Below are positions 39,811 through 48,889 of a stretch of DNA of 64,000 bases, piece by piece. Under the pieces are notes generated by a model. The model was not told the origin of the DNA, did no database searches, and saw only the letters and a list, made by a program, of their open reading frames with translations. Within the stretch, counting starts at the first letter, position 1. Each line of letters begins with the position of its first letter. Both the position numbers and the translations under genes were made by a program. The stretch is from Streptomyces sp. P3 (GTDB taxonomy: Bacteria > Actinomycetota > Actinomycetes > Streptomycetales > Streptomycetaceae), in assembly GCA_016893485.2 (NCBI GenBank), contig JAFEKX020000001.1, forward strand, positions 5,084,001-5,148,000, in the 5' to 3' direction.

Positions 39811-41333
39811 ATGAGTGACAGCGAGACGATCGCCGCCGGGTACGCCTTCACAGGACCTGCACTCGACCTGGGCGCCCTGCTGTGGGAAGGGGCCTGTCTG
39901 CCCGACGCGCAGATCCGCATCCCCCTCCCGATGCTCAACCGCCACGGCCTCGTCGCGGGCGCCACCGGCACCGGCAAGACCAAGACCCTCCAGCTCATCG
40001 CCGAGCAGCTCTCGGCGCAGGGCGTGCCGGTGTTCCTCGCGGATGTGAAGGGCGATGTGTCGGGCATCTCGGCGCCCGGCGTCACGAACGACAAGGTCGC
40101 GGGCCGCGCCGCCGGGGTGAAACAGCGGTGGACGGCGACCGGGTACCCGGCGGAGTTCTACGCCCTCGGCGGCATCGGCCACGGCATCCCGGTCCGCGCC
40201 ACGATCACCGGCTTCGGCCCGGTCCTGCTCTCCAAGGTGCTCCAGCTCAACCAGACCCAGGAGCAGTCCCTCGGCCTGATCTTCCACTACGCCGACACCA
40301 AGGGCCTGGAGCTGATCGATCTCAAGGACCTGCGGGCGGTCGTCACCTTCCTGACCTCCGACGAGGGCAAGCCGGAGCTGAAGAACATCGGCGGCCTGTC
40401 CACCGCCACGGCCGGGGTGATCCTGCGCTCCCTCACCGCGTTCGAGGCGCAGGGCATGGCCGACTTCTTCGGTGAGCCGGAGTTCGACACGAGCGAGCTG
40501 CTGCGCACGGCGACGGACGGCCGGGGCATGGTCTCCGTCCTCGAACTCCCCGCTGTCCAGGACAAACCGCAGCTCTTCTCGACCTTCCTGATGTGGCTCC
40601 TGGCCGACCTCTTCCACGATCTCCCGGAGGTCGGGGACGCCGACAAGCCGAAGCTCGTCTTCTTCTTCGACGAGGCGCATCTGCTCTTTAACGACGCCTC
40701 CAAGGCGTTCCTCGACTCCATCACGCAGACCGTCCGCCTCATTCGCTCGAAAGGGGTCGGCGTCTTCTTCGTGACCCAGACCCCGAAGGACGTCCCCGGC
40801 GACGTCCTCGCCCAGCTCGGCAACCGCGTCCAGCACGCCCTGCGCGCCTTCACCCCGGACGACCAGAAGGCGTTGAAGGCCACGGTGAAGACCTTCCCGA
40901 ACTCCCCTACGACCTGGAGGAGATCCTCACTGGCCTGGGCACGGGCGAGGCGGTCGTGACGGTCCTCAGCGAGAACGGCGCCCCCACCCCGGTCGCGGTG
41001 ACCCGCCTCCGCGCCCCCGAGTCCCTGATGGGCCCGATCGACCCGGCGACCCTCGACTCGGCGGTCAAGTCCTCGTCCCTGTACGGCCGTTACGCACAGG
41101 CTGTGGACCGTGAGTCGGCGTACGAGAAGCTCACGGCGGCGGAGCGGCAGCCGGTCCCGGAGACCCCGAAGGCTGCCCCGAAGGCGGCTTCCAAGCCGGC
41201 CAAGGAGGACGAGTCGATGGTCCAACAGGTCGTCGGCAGCGGGATGTTCAAGTCCCTGGCGCGTTCCGTCGGCACCCAGATCGGCCGCGAGATCACCCGC
41301 TCCCTGTTCGGCACGGCCCGGCGGAAGCGCTAG
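39811..41333 (+). CDS. HerA-like / DUF853 ATPase
   Basis: 507 residues. Walker A GATGTGKTKT at residue 50, Walker B KLVFFFDEAHLL near 281, a sensor-like motif VFFVTQTPKDVPGDVLAQLG, and a conserved C-terminal SMVQQVVGSGMFKSLARSVG tail. HerA-type hexameric ATPases pump DNA in repair or defence; this stand-alone bacterial branch (DUF853) has no assigned process. One C must be restored near 40906, joining FPNSP to YDLEEILTGLG. No nuclease gene is adjacent. Confidence 0.87.
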
Positions 41334-41356
41334 CCCCCGCCGGGCCGTACGACGGC

Positions 41357-41478
41357 TCAGCGCGCCCGTTCCTCCGGGGCCGCTGCGGCTCGGGTCGGCG
41401 GGCTTCCGGCTTGGGCGCGTTGCGGACGGCCTCGGCGCGCAGCAGGGCGCGCAGGACCGCGTACGGGTCGATGGGCAT
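41357..41478 (-). CDS. Small conserved protein
   Basis: Start ATG 41478: MPIDPYAVLRALLRAEAVRN, then KPEARRPEPQ. With one C restored near 41385 it ends PPEERAR at the TGA 41357. About 40 residues; the MPIDPYAVLRALLRAEA opening looks like a conserved Streptomyces small protein. Function unknown. Confidence 0.5.
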
Positions 41479-41528
41479 GGCTGTGTTCCTAGCGTCGTAG
41501 TGACGGTTGACCGGGGAAGGCCGGTCCG

Positions 41529-41866
41529 TCAGCAGCGCAGGACCACCGTGCGCAGGGCGCGGAGGGTGTACGGCGGTGCGGCCGGCGCGGGAGGGAACGC
41601 GCCCGGGGTGCCCGGGACGCCGGGACGGGCGCGGGCCGCAGAGGTGCGGTGGGCCGGCGGACGGCGAGGGGGCCGACGGGCCGCGGGGCAGCCGCCGCGT
41701 CGAGGACGTCGTACTCGACGGTCGTCTCCACGGACGCCGACGCGGCCGGTGTCGCGCGCAGCTCGGCGTGCGTGCCGGGCACCAGCAGGGCGAGCAGCAG
41801 CACGAGGGCCCGCAGCCAGACGCGGCTGCGGGGGAGGCGGTGTGCGGGGCGCACCCTCGTGCTCAT
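41529..41866 (-). CDS. Small secreted or membrane-anchored protein
   Basis: About 113 residues. An Arg-rich start and one hydrophobic segment (VWLRALVLLLALLVPGTHA) look like a signal peptide with cleavage after THA. The mature part contains VEYDVLDAAAAPRPVGPLAV and, after one base is restored near 41625, ends in YTLRALRTVVLRC with a terminal cysteine. Function unknown. Confidence 0.55.
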
Positions 41867-41944
41867 GGAAGGTCATCTCCCAGCGGCCGTACGGCGTTCA
41901 TCGCGGCGGGCGCGTAAACCGCCCGCACGGCCTACCAACGAGGC

Positions 41945-42607
41945 TCACAGGGCCTGGGGCACCTTCTTGGCGTGACTTCTGATCCGGACGGCCGTGACGA
42001 TCTCGACCACGCCGACCGCGACCAGCCAGATGCCGCAGACGAGGGTCAGGACGGCGACCGAGCGGAAGGGGGAGTCGATCAGCACGATGCCGGCGATGAA
42101 GGTGACGATCCCCAGGAAGATCTGCCAGCCGCGGGCGGGCATCGTCCGGTCCTGGATCGCGGCCAGGGTCTGCGTGATGCCCCGGATCAGCCAGCCGATG
42201 CCGATCCACAGGGCGAGCAGCAGCCCGATCGACTGCATCGGCCCGCGGAAACAGAACAGGCCCAGCACGATCGACAACGCGCCGCTGATGAACGCGAGGA
42301 CGCGCAGCGAGGTCGCCCGGTGCGTACCGAACGCGGCGACCAGCTGGAAGACGCCGCTGATCAGCAGGTACAGGCCGAAGAGGATGCCGGCCGCGAAGAG
42401 GGACGCGCCGGGCCACACCAGGACCAGCACGCCGAGGATGAGGGATGCGACGCCGGTGAGCAGGACGACCTGCCACGCGGCTTTGGACAGGGCGAAAAGG
42501 GGCCCTTCGAATTCCGGCTCGACTTGCGGGGGCCGCGGGTCGCGTGGCGCGTGGGCGCGGCGGTCGTCGTACTCGGGGCCCCAGGGGCCGCTCGGTGCCT
42601 CGGTCAT
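41945..42607 (-). CDS. HdeD-family membrane protein
   Basis: 220 residues: a short cytoplasmic start (MTEAPSGPWGPEYDDRRAHA) followed by six helices in three pairs, such as QVVLLTGVASLILGVLVLVW, SIGLLLALWIGIGWLIRGIT and AVLTLVCGIWLVAVGVVEIV. HdeD-like proteins are linked to acid stress in enterobacteria; the role in Streptomyces is not known. Intact. Confidence 0.82.
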   Translation of the reverse strand: MTEAPSGPWGPEYDDRRAHAPRDPRPPQVEPEFEGPLFALSKAAWQVVLLTGVASLILGVLVLVWPGASLFAAGILFGLYLLISGVFQLVAAFGTHRATSLRVLAFISGALSIVLGLFCFRGPMQSIGLLLALWIGIGWLIRGITQTLAAIQDRTMPARGWQIFLGIVTFIAGIVLIDSPFRSVAVLTLVCGIWLVAVGVVEIVTAVRIRSHAKKVPQAL

Positions 42608-42743
42608 GGTCCATGTTTTGACCGGGGACCCACGGGCCGCCACCGGGACGGGCCACCTGGCTGACGGGGTGCCGGGGCCGGTTGGCGGATGCCGACGGGG
42701 TCGGTGGGTGGTCGGGTTGTGTGCGGGGTGTGGGGTGCGGGTG

Positions 42744-42805
42744 GGTGGCGGCCGGTCGCGCCCGCGCGGCGGAGCCGCATGTGTCGACACGGCCTCGCGC
42801 CCCTG
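42744..42805. repeat. Streptomyces interspersed repeat, copy C
   Basis: gtggcggccggtcgcgcccgcgcggcggagccgcatgtgtcgacacggcctcgcgcccct-like sequence matching copies A and B. It lies between HdeD and the DNA glycosylase gene. Confidence 0.7.
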
Positions 42806-42840
42806 GGAGGTCGGGGTGGGCCGGGGTGCCGAGGCCGGGG

Positions 42841-43436
42841 CTACTTTCCGCCTGCCGCCTTCGCCGCCTTGGCCGCGGCCTTCATCTCCTGCTTGTGGGC
42901 GCGGACCTTGGTCAGGGACTCGGGGCCGGTGATGTCGGCGACGGAGCGGTAGGACTTGGGCTCGCCGTAGGCGCCTGCGGCCTCCCGCCAGCCCTTCGGT
43001 GTGACCCCGAGCTGCTTGCCGAGGAGGGCGAGGAAGATCTGGGCCTTCTGCTTGCCGAACCCGGGAGTTCCTGGAGGCGCTCGAGCAGCTCGGAACCCGT
43101 GCCGACGCCCTCCCAGACCCTGCTGGCGTCACCGTCGTAGTGCTCGACGAGGTACTGGCACAGCTGCTGGACGCGCTTGGCCATGGAACCCGGGTAGCGG
43201 TGCACCGCCGGCTTCTCGGAGAGCAGGGCGGCGAAGGCCTCGGGGTCGCGGGCCGCGATGTCGTGCGCGTCGAGGTCGGTGGCGCCGAGCCGGTCGGCGA
43301 TCGTCCGCGGCCCCTTGAACGCCCACTCCATCGGCACCTGCTGGTCGAGCAGCATCCCCACCAGCGCGGCGAGCGGGGAACGGCCGAGGAGTTCATCGGC
43401 GTCGGGGTCCTGGGCGAGGTGAAGGGTGACGTCCAT
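42841..43436 (-). CDS. HhH-GPD-type base-excision DNA glycosylase-like protein
   Basis: About 197 residues. SPLAALVGMLLDQQVPMEWA at the start and the helix-hairpin-helix ELPGFGKQKAQIFLALLGKQ mark the HhH-GPD superfamily. The latter is readable only after one G is restored near 43071. The GVTPKGWREAAG segment follows, then a Lys/Ala-rich tail. The Fe-S cluster cysteines of EndoIII are absent. Probably removes damaged bases; specificity unknown. Confidence 0.8.
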
Positions 43437-43462
43437 GGGTCGATGATGGCGCGTACGGGCGC

Positions 43463-43498
43463 GGGATGCCCGCCGGTGCGCCGGGTCGGCGGGCATCC
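43463..43498 (-). terminator. Hairpin terminator after the VOC gene
   Basis: ggatgcccgcc pairs with ggcgggcatcc, just downstream of the VOC stop (43511) on the minus strand. Confidence 0.8.
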
Positions 43499-43510
43499 AC
43501 CGGGCGCCTC

Positions 43511-43864
43511 CTACTGCCGGCGCTGACCCAGCACGCAGAACTCGTTGCCCTCGGGGTCCGCCAGGACCACCCAGGACTGCTCGCCCTGGCCGATGTCGAC
43601 GCGGCGCGCGCCGTGCGCCTCCAGGCGGGCCACCTCGGCGGCCTGGTCGTCGGGCCTGAAGTCCAGGTGCAGCCGGCTCTTGCTCTGCTTGGCCTCGTCG
43701 AGCCGGACGAAGTCCAGGCCCGGGAGGCGGTCCGGCGCGGGGCGGATCTCGTACTCGTCGGCGTCGGAGTGCACCACGACCCACCCGAGCGCCTCGGCCC
43801 ACCACTGGCCCAGAGCCGCGGGGTCCTCCGCGTGGACGATTACCTGTTCCCATTCCAAGGTCAT
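43511..43864 (-). CDS. VOC (glyoxalase-fold) family protein
   Basis: 117 residues, intact. WEQVIVHAEDPAALGQWWAE, RLHLDFRPDD and VVLADPEGNEFCVL give the beta-alpha-beta-beta-beta units of the vicinal oxygen chelate fold. Candidate metal ligands are His, His and Glu (in HLDF and GNEFCVL). Members include glyoxalases, dioxygenases and antibiotic-binding proteins; the function is open. Confidence 0.85.
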   Translation of the reverse strand: MTLEWEQVIVHAEDPAALGQWWAEALGWVVVHSDADEYEIRPAPDRLPGLDFVRLDEAKQSKSRLHLDFRPDDQAAEVARLEAHGARRVDIGQGEQSWVVLADPEGNEFCVLGQRRQ

Positions 43865-43920
43865 CCGCAGAGAGTAGACCGGCCGCGGCCTCGGAACCCA
43901 GGCGTTTTCGGCGCCTTCGT

Positions 43921-44634
43921 TCAGCCCGCCCGCCAGTACCCGAGCGCGTGCACCCGCTCCCGGCGTACGCCCAACTTCCTTCGTACGTACGACGACAGGG
44001 CCCGCGTGGTCGCCGTGTCGCAGGTGATCCAGACGTAGGGGTCGGCGCTTCCCTTCAGCAGGTCGGGGAGCTCCGCCCTTACCCGCTCGGCGAGTTGGCC
44101 ACGGGCGATCCTGCGCACTTCGTGCAGGGCCGGGTCGGTGCGGAACGGCAGGCCCGCGCCGTCGCCCTCGAACCAGATCGTCGCCGGGACCGTCGAACCC
44201 ACCGCGCCCAGCAGGGAGTTGATCGCGGGGAGGGATGCCGGGTCGCCGATGACGAAGAGGTGGGACGGGGCCGGGTCCGGGGTCTCGAAGCCCGTCCCCT
44301 GGACCGTCGCCCCGATGGTGTCGCCCGGCTTCGCGCCCCGCGCCCAGTCGCTCGCCCGCCCCTCGTGCAGGGCGAACTCGAGGCCGAACGTGCCGGCCGC
44401 CGGGTCGGGGTCGACCAGGGTGTACGCCCGCTGGTGCGGCCTGCCCGCGTTGTCGAACCAGAGGCGGACCCACATCGTCGGGTGGACCCCGGTCGCCGCG
44501 AGCATGCCGCCGTCGGTGAGGCGGAGGCGGCGGTAGTGCGGGGTGACGTCCTCGGCTCTCGTCACCGTGAACTCGTAGTCCTTGGCGCGCAGCAGCCTGA
44601 GAACCGCGCCCTCCCAACCGCGCCCCTGCACCAT
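43921..44634 (-). CDS. Siderophore-interacting protein (FAD/NAD(P)H ferric-siderophore reductase)
   Basis: 237 residues, intact. FAD-binding part: VTPHYRRLRLTDGG, GRPHQRAYTLVDPDPAAGTF (the RxYT motif) and GAKPGDTIGATVQGTG. C-terminal NAD(P)H part: HLFVIGDPASLPAINSLL and VWITCDTATTRALSSYVR. It releases iron from internalised ferric siderophores in the cytoplasm. ATG 44634 is preferred over the TTG at 44670. The iron box at 44675 lies 41 bp upstream, so DmdR/IdeR repression by iron is expected. Confidence 0.88.
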   Translation of the reverse strand: MVQGRGWEGAVLRLLRAKDYEFTVTRAEDVTPHYRRLRLTDGGMLAATGVHPTMWVRLWFDNAGRPHQRAYTLVDPDPAAGTFGLEFALHEGRASDWARGAKPGDTIGATVQGTGFETPDPAPSHLFVIGDPASLPAINSLLGAVGSTVPATIWFEGDGAGLPFRTDPALHEVRRIARGQLAERVRAELPDLLKGSADPYVWITCDTATTRALSSYVRRKLGVRRERVHALGYWRAG

Positions 44635-44674
44635 GGTCTCTTCACCCTTCGCGTACGCTTTCCCCAGCAATAAC

Positions 44675-44693
44675 TTAGGTAAGGCTAACCTAA
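44675..44693. promoter_or_regulatory. Iron box (DmdR/IdeR/DtxR-type operator)
   Basis: TTAGGTAAGGCTAACCTAA differs from the DtxR/IdeR consensus TTAGGTTAGGCTAACCTAA at one of 19 positions. It lies 41 bp upstream of the siderophore-interacting protein gene and 61 bp upstream of the divergent acylase gene, so it may serve both. Confidence 0.88.
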
Positions 44694-44753
44694 AGCCCTA
44701 GCCTCGGCTCTCAGGGCGGGCTCTCAGGGCGGAACCAGAACAGGGGCCACAGC

Positions 44754-46872
44754 GTGACGACCGAGTTCCACCGCGACGCCGGGATCCACCGCGACGCCTG
44801 GGGCATCCCCACCTGCGCGCCGGCACCGCCGACGAACTCGCCCGCGTCCAGGGCCGCGTCACCGCCCACGACCGCGCCTGGCAGCTCGAGGTCGAACGGC
44901 ACCGCGCACAGGGCACGTCGGCGTCCTTCCTCGGCGTCCGCGCCCTCCCCTGGGACCTCTTCGCCCGCCGCGTCCGGCTCGACGACACGGCCAGGCGCTG
45001 TTTCACGGCCCTGGAGCGCCGGGACCCCGAGACCGCGCGCTGGGTCCGGTCGTACGTCGACGGGGTCAACGAGGGTCTGGCGGCCGGTAGTTCAGTGCCC
45101 GAGTTCGCCAAGGCAGGCCTCGCGCCCGGCCGTTGGGAGCCCTGGACCCCCCTCGGCATCTGGCTCGCCACGCACATCCTGTTCGCCGGGTTCCCGGCCA
45201 AGCTCTGGCGCGAGGAGGCGGTACGGCACCTCGGGCCGGACGCCGTGGGGCTGTTCGCCACCGACGGGCCCGGTACCTCCGGCAGCAACGGCTGGTTGGT
45301 GAGCGGGGCGCGGACCACGACCGGCCTGCCCGTCCTCGCCGGTGACCCGCACCGCTTCATCGAGGACCCGGGCGTCTACCAGCAAGTCCACCTCTCCTGC
45401 CCGGAGTTCGACGTCGTCGGCCTCACCGTGCCCGGCGTCCCCGGCATCGCCCACTTCGGCCACACCGGCACGGTCGCCTGGGCCATCACCAACGCCATGG
45501 CCGACTACCAGGACCTGTACCGCGAACGCCTGCGCCGCACCGGCGCCGGTGTCGAGGCCCTCGGCCCGGACGGCAGTTGGCACCGCGCCGCCCGGCACAC
45601 GGAGACGGTCGACGTGGCCGGTGAGGAGTCCGTGAAGGTCGAGATCATCGAGACCGAACGCGGGCCGGTCGTGATCGGGGGCCGGAGGGTCTCGACGGAG
45701 GCATCAGCGCCCCGCCCCCGCCCCGCCCCTCGCCATCAGCCTCCGCTACCCGCCCCGCGTCACCAGCGACCTCGGCTTCACCGCGCTGCTCCCCCTCCTC
45801 CGGGCCCGCCAAGTCGCCGACGTGGACCGGGCGTTCGACGACTGGGCCGAACCCGTCAACGTCGTCCAGGCCGCCGACACCGAGGGCGGCCTGCTGCACC
45901 GGGTCGCGGGCAAGGTGCCGTTGCGCGCCGAGGCCAACCGCACCCGGCTCGTGCCCGCCTGGGAACCCGGTCACGAGTGGCACGGCTGGCACGAGCCGCC
46001 CCGCGCCGGACTCACCGCCGACGGCATCGCGGTCATGGCCAACCAGCGCGGCCCCGCCACCCCGCTCGGCGTCGAGTTCGCCCCGGACCACCGCGCCGAC
46101 CGCATCACCGCGCTGCTCGGCGGGCGCGAGAAGTGGTCCGCCGCCGACATGCCCGCGATCCACATGGACACCCATCTCGGCTCCGCGGCACCCCTGTTGG
46201 ACCACCTGGTCGCGCTCACCGACCTCACCCCGGGGCCGCCGCACTCCGCGACCGGCTGCTGGCCTGGGACCGCCGCATGGACGCCGACAGCGCCGACGCC
46301 GCCGCCTACGCGGCCGTACGCGGCGCGGTCGTCCAACGGCTCGCGGCCCACCCGGCGTTCGCCGCGCTGGCCGAACCGCCCGCGTACCCGGAGGTGTTCC
46401 TGCCCTGGCTCGCACTGCTCCCACGCGTCGGCTTCGCGCTCGAACACCTGCTGCGGGCAAGGGAGTTGTACGGCATCGACCGGCCGGAGGCAGTACGGAC
46501 GGCGCTGGAGGAGACGGCGGCCAGACCGTCCGGTACATGGGGCGACAGCCATCGCCTCGCACCCTGGCGGGCTCTCACCGACACCGGCACCCCAACTTCC
46601 GCTCCCCGCCTGTCCGGTGACCACGACTGCGTCCTGTGCACCTCCTCCGTCCCCGGGCTCACCGACCTGAGCGCGCGAGGTCCGGCCGCCCGTTTCGTAT
46701 GGGACCTGGCCAGGCGGGACGACAGCCTGTGGGTGGTGCCGCTGGGCGCGTCGGGGATCCCGCCTCCCCGCACCACCACGACCAACTGCCCTTGTGGCTC
46801 AGGGGAGACATGACCCCGGTGATCACCGACTGGCACCTCCTTGAGCCTCCCGTGAAGGAAGCCGATGTCTGA
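44754..46872 (+). CDS. Penicillin-acylase-family Ntn hydrolase
   Basis: About 707 residues. The N terminus DAGIHRDAWGIPHLRAGTAD and ELARVQGRVTAHDRAWQLEV are typical of the alpha chain. The nucleophile is the Ser of GSNGWLVSG near residue 178, where autocleavage would expose it as the beta-chain N terminus. Then come GDPHRFIEDPGVYQQVHLSC and VPGIAHFGHTGTVAWAITN. No signal peptide is seen, unlike most penicillin or AHL acylases. Single losses near 44807, 45688, 46232 and 46765 were repaired. The stop overlaps the next start (ATGTCTGA at 46865), so an operon is likely. It cleaves an amide-linked acyl group from an unknown substrate, possibly a siderophore. Confidence 0.8.
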
Positions 46873-47491
46873 GCCGCACGCCCCCGCCCACCACCCCCGT
46901 CACCCCCGTCACCCTCTCCACTCACAGCACGTCGACGGCTTCGGCACCGTCCACGTCCTCCCCCTGGACCCGGAGGCCGACGCCGGGACGATCCACCGCT
47001 GGGTCAGCGGGGAACGGGCCGCGTTCTGGGGCATGAACGGCCTCACCCAGGCTCAAGTGACCGAGATCTACGCCCACATGGCCACCCTCGACACCCACCA
47101 CGCCCACCTCGTCCTCCGGGACACCGAACCCGTCGCGCTCCTCCAGACCTACGACCCCGCGGCCGACCGCGTCGGCGACTGCTACGACGTACGCCCCGGA
47201 GACATCGGCATCCACCTCCTCCTCGCCCCCGCGGGCCCGGACGGCGGCCTGCCCGGCTGGTCGTCGGCGCTGCTGGGTGCCCTCGCGTCGTACGTCCTGC
47301 TCGGTCTCGACCGGCGCCGGGTCGTGGTCGATCCGGACGTACGGAACGAGAAGGCCATCGCGCGGTTCCTGCGGCAGGGATTCGTGCCGGGGCCGAGGGT
47401 CGTCCTGCCGGAGGTGGACATACCGGACGTCTTCCTGCCCGAAAAGCACGCTCAACTGGCCTTTCTCCCCCGCGAGGTGGCCTTCCCGTAG
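46865..47491 (+). CDS. IucB/DesC/MbtK-like siderophore acyltransferase (GNAT fold)
   Basis: 208 residues, intact. The order VHVLPLDPEADAGTIHRWVS, RAAFWGMNGLTQAQVTEIYA, YDPAADRVGDCYDVRPGDIG and RRVVVDPDVRNEKAIARFLR corresponds to the Acetyltransf_8 family. That family N-acylates hydroxylamines (hydroxylysine, hydroxycadaverine) in siderophore synthesis or lysine in mycobactin. The N-terminal HPRHPRH stretch is His/Pro-rich. Coupled to the acylase by an 8-bp overlap and 9 bp from the cupin gene. Acyl donor and acceptor unknown. Confidence 0.8.
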   Translation: MSEPHAPAHHPRHPRHPLHSQHVDGFGTVHVLPLDPEADAGTIHRWVSGERAAFWGMNGLTQAQVTEIYAHMATLDTHHAHLVLRDTEPVALLQTYDPAADRVGDCYDVRPGDIGIHLLLAPAGPDGGLPGWSSALLGALASYVLLGLDRRRVVVDPDVRNEKAIARFLRQGFVPGPRVVLPEVDIPDVFLPEKHAQLAFLPREVAFP

Positions 47492-47500
47492 CCTGCCGGA

Positions 47501-47983
47501 GTGACCCCAGAAGACCTCGTCGCCCACTACGGCCTCGTACCGATCCCCCGCGAGGGCGGCCTGTTCCGGCAGACGTGGGCGGGCCCGGAGCGGTCCGACG
47601 GCAACCCGGAGGGCACGGCGATCGTCGCCCTGCTCACGGCCGACGACTTCTCCGCGCTGCACCGCCTCCCCGGCGACGAGGTCTGGCACTTCTACCTCGG
47701 CGACCCCCTCGAACTCCTCCTCCTCGCCCCCGACGACACCGTGCGCACGGCGGTCCTCGGCCCCGACATACGGCACGGCCAGCACCTCCAGTTCACCGTC
47801 CTCGGCGGCACCTGGATGGGCGCGCGGGTGGTGACGGGCGGTGCGTGGACGTTCTTCGGCTGCACGATGGCACCTGGTTTCACCTACGACGGCTACGAGC
47901 ACGGCGACGCGGGCGAGTTGACCGCCCGCTACGCCCGCACCCCGTCCGAGGCCGCCCGCATCACCGCCCTGTGCCGCCCGTGA
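47501..47983 (+). CDS. DUF985-type cupin protein
   Basis: 160 residues from GTG 47501, intact. DLVAHYGLVPIPREGGLFRQ; FSALHRLPGDEVWHFYLGDP supplies cupin metal-ligand residues; QFTVLGGTWMGARVVTGGAW and FFGCTMAPGFTYDGYEHGD close the barrel. DUF985 cupins are small, of unassigned chemistry. Its TGA overlaps the next GTG (47980). Confidence 0.83.
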   Translation: MTPEDLVAHYGLVPIPREGGLFRQTWAGPERSDGNPEGTAIVALLTADDFSALHRLPGDEVWHFYLGDPLELLLLAPDDTVRTAVLGPDIRHGQHLQFTVLGGTWMGARVVTGGAWTFFGCTMAPGFTYDGYEHGDAGELTARYARTPSEAARITALCRP

Positions 47984-48743
47984 ACGGCCTCCTGGCGGGG
48001 CAGTTCGCCCTGGTCACGGGCGCGAGCGGCGGCATCGGCCGGGCCATCGCGCTGCGGTTCGCGGAGGAGGGCGCGGCGGGGGTCGCCGTCCACTGTCGGA
48101 CGGGGGTGGAGGCGGCCGGTGAAGTCGCGTCACGGGTACGGGAGTCGGGCGCCCGAGCCGTCGTACTGCAAGCCGAGCTGACCGACGAGGACGCCTGCCG
48201 CGGGCTGGTCCGCGAGGCGGCGGAGTGGAGCGGCGGCCGGCTGACGGCACTGGTCAACAACGCGGGCGTACAGCCCACGCAACCGCTGCCCGGGATGACG
48301 GCGGCGGACTGGCGGACGGTCGTCGACACCAACCTGACCAGCGTCTTCGCATGCACACAGGCGGCAGCGGAGGTCATGCGGGAGCAGGGCGACGGCGGGG
48401 ATGGCCGTGGGGGCTCGGTGACGCACATCGCGTCGATCGAGGCGGGCGCCCCGGCGGCGCTGCACGCGCACTACTCCGCGTCCAAGGCCGCCGTCGTCAT
48501 GCACGCGCGGTCGGCGGCCCTGAGTACGGCCCGTACGGCATCCGCGTCAACACCGTCTCGCCCGGCCTGATCGACCGGGAGGGACTGGCGGCGGACTGGC
48601 CGGACGGGGTGCGGCGGTGGCGGGAGGCGGCGCCGACGGGGAGGCTGGGGCGGCCGGAGGACGTGGGCGATGCCTGTGTGTTCCTGGCCTCGCGTCTCGC
48701 CTCCTGGATCACCGGGCACGACCTGGTGGTCGCGGCGGGGTGA
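47980..48743 (+). CDS. Short-chain dehydrogenase/reductase
   Basis: About 254 residues. NAD(P)-binding TGASGGIGRA, structural NNAG, catalytic SIEAG..HYSASKAAV (Ser-Tyr-Lys), and the end GDACVFLASRLASWITGHDL typical of classical SDRs. One G restored near 48521 joins RSAAL to EYGPYGIRVNTVSPG. GTG 47980 overlaps the cupin stop as GTGA, the last gene of the iron-box operon. Substrate unknown. Confidence 0.86.
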
Positions 48744-48889
48744 CGGCGAGGCCGACGTGGTGAGCGGGACGGGAGGCTCCTCCGTACCTAACGGGAGGCC
48801 TGATGTGACCGGGGCCCGGCGGGACCGAGGGCCTGACACGACCGGGGCCCGTACGTCCGAAGACGGGGAAGTGAAGACGGAGAAGTGAC

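Noticed and set aside
39811..41333. HerA-based defence system (HerA-Sir2/NurA type)
   Set aside because: No partner nuclease or Sir2 gene is adjacent, and the setting is conserved core chromosome.
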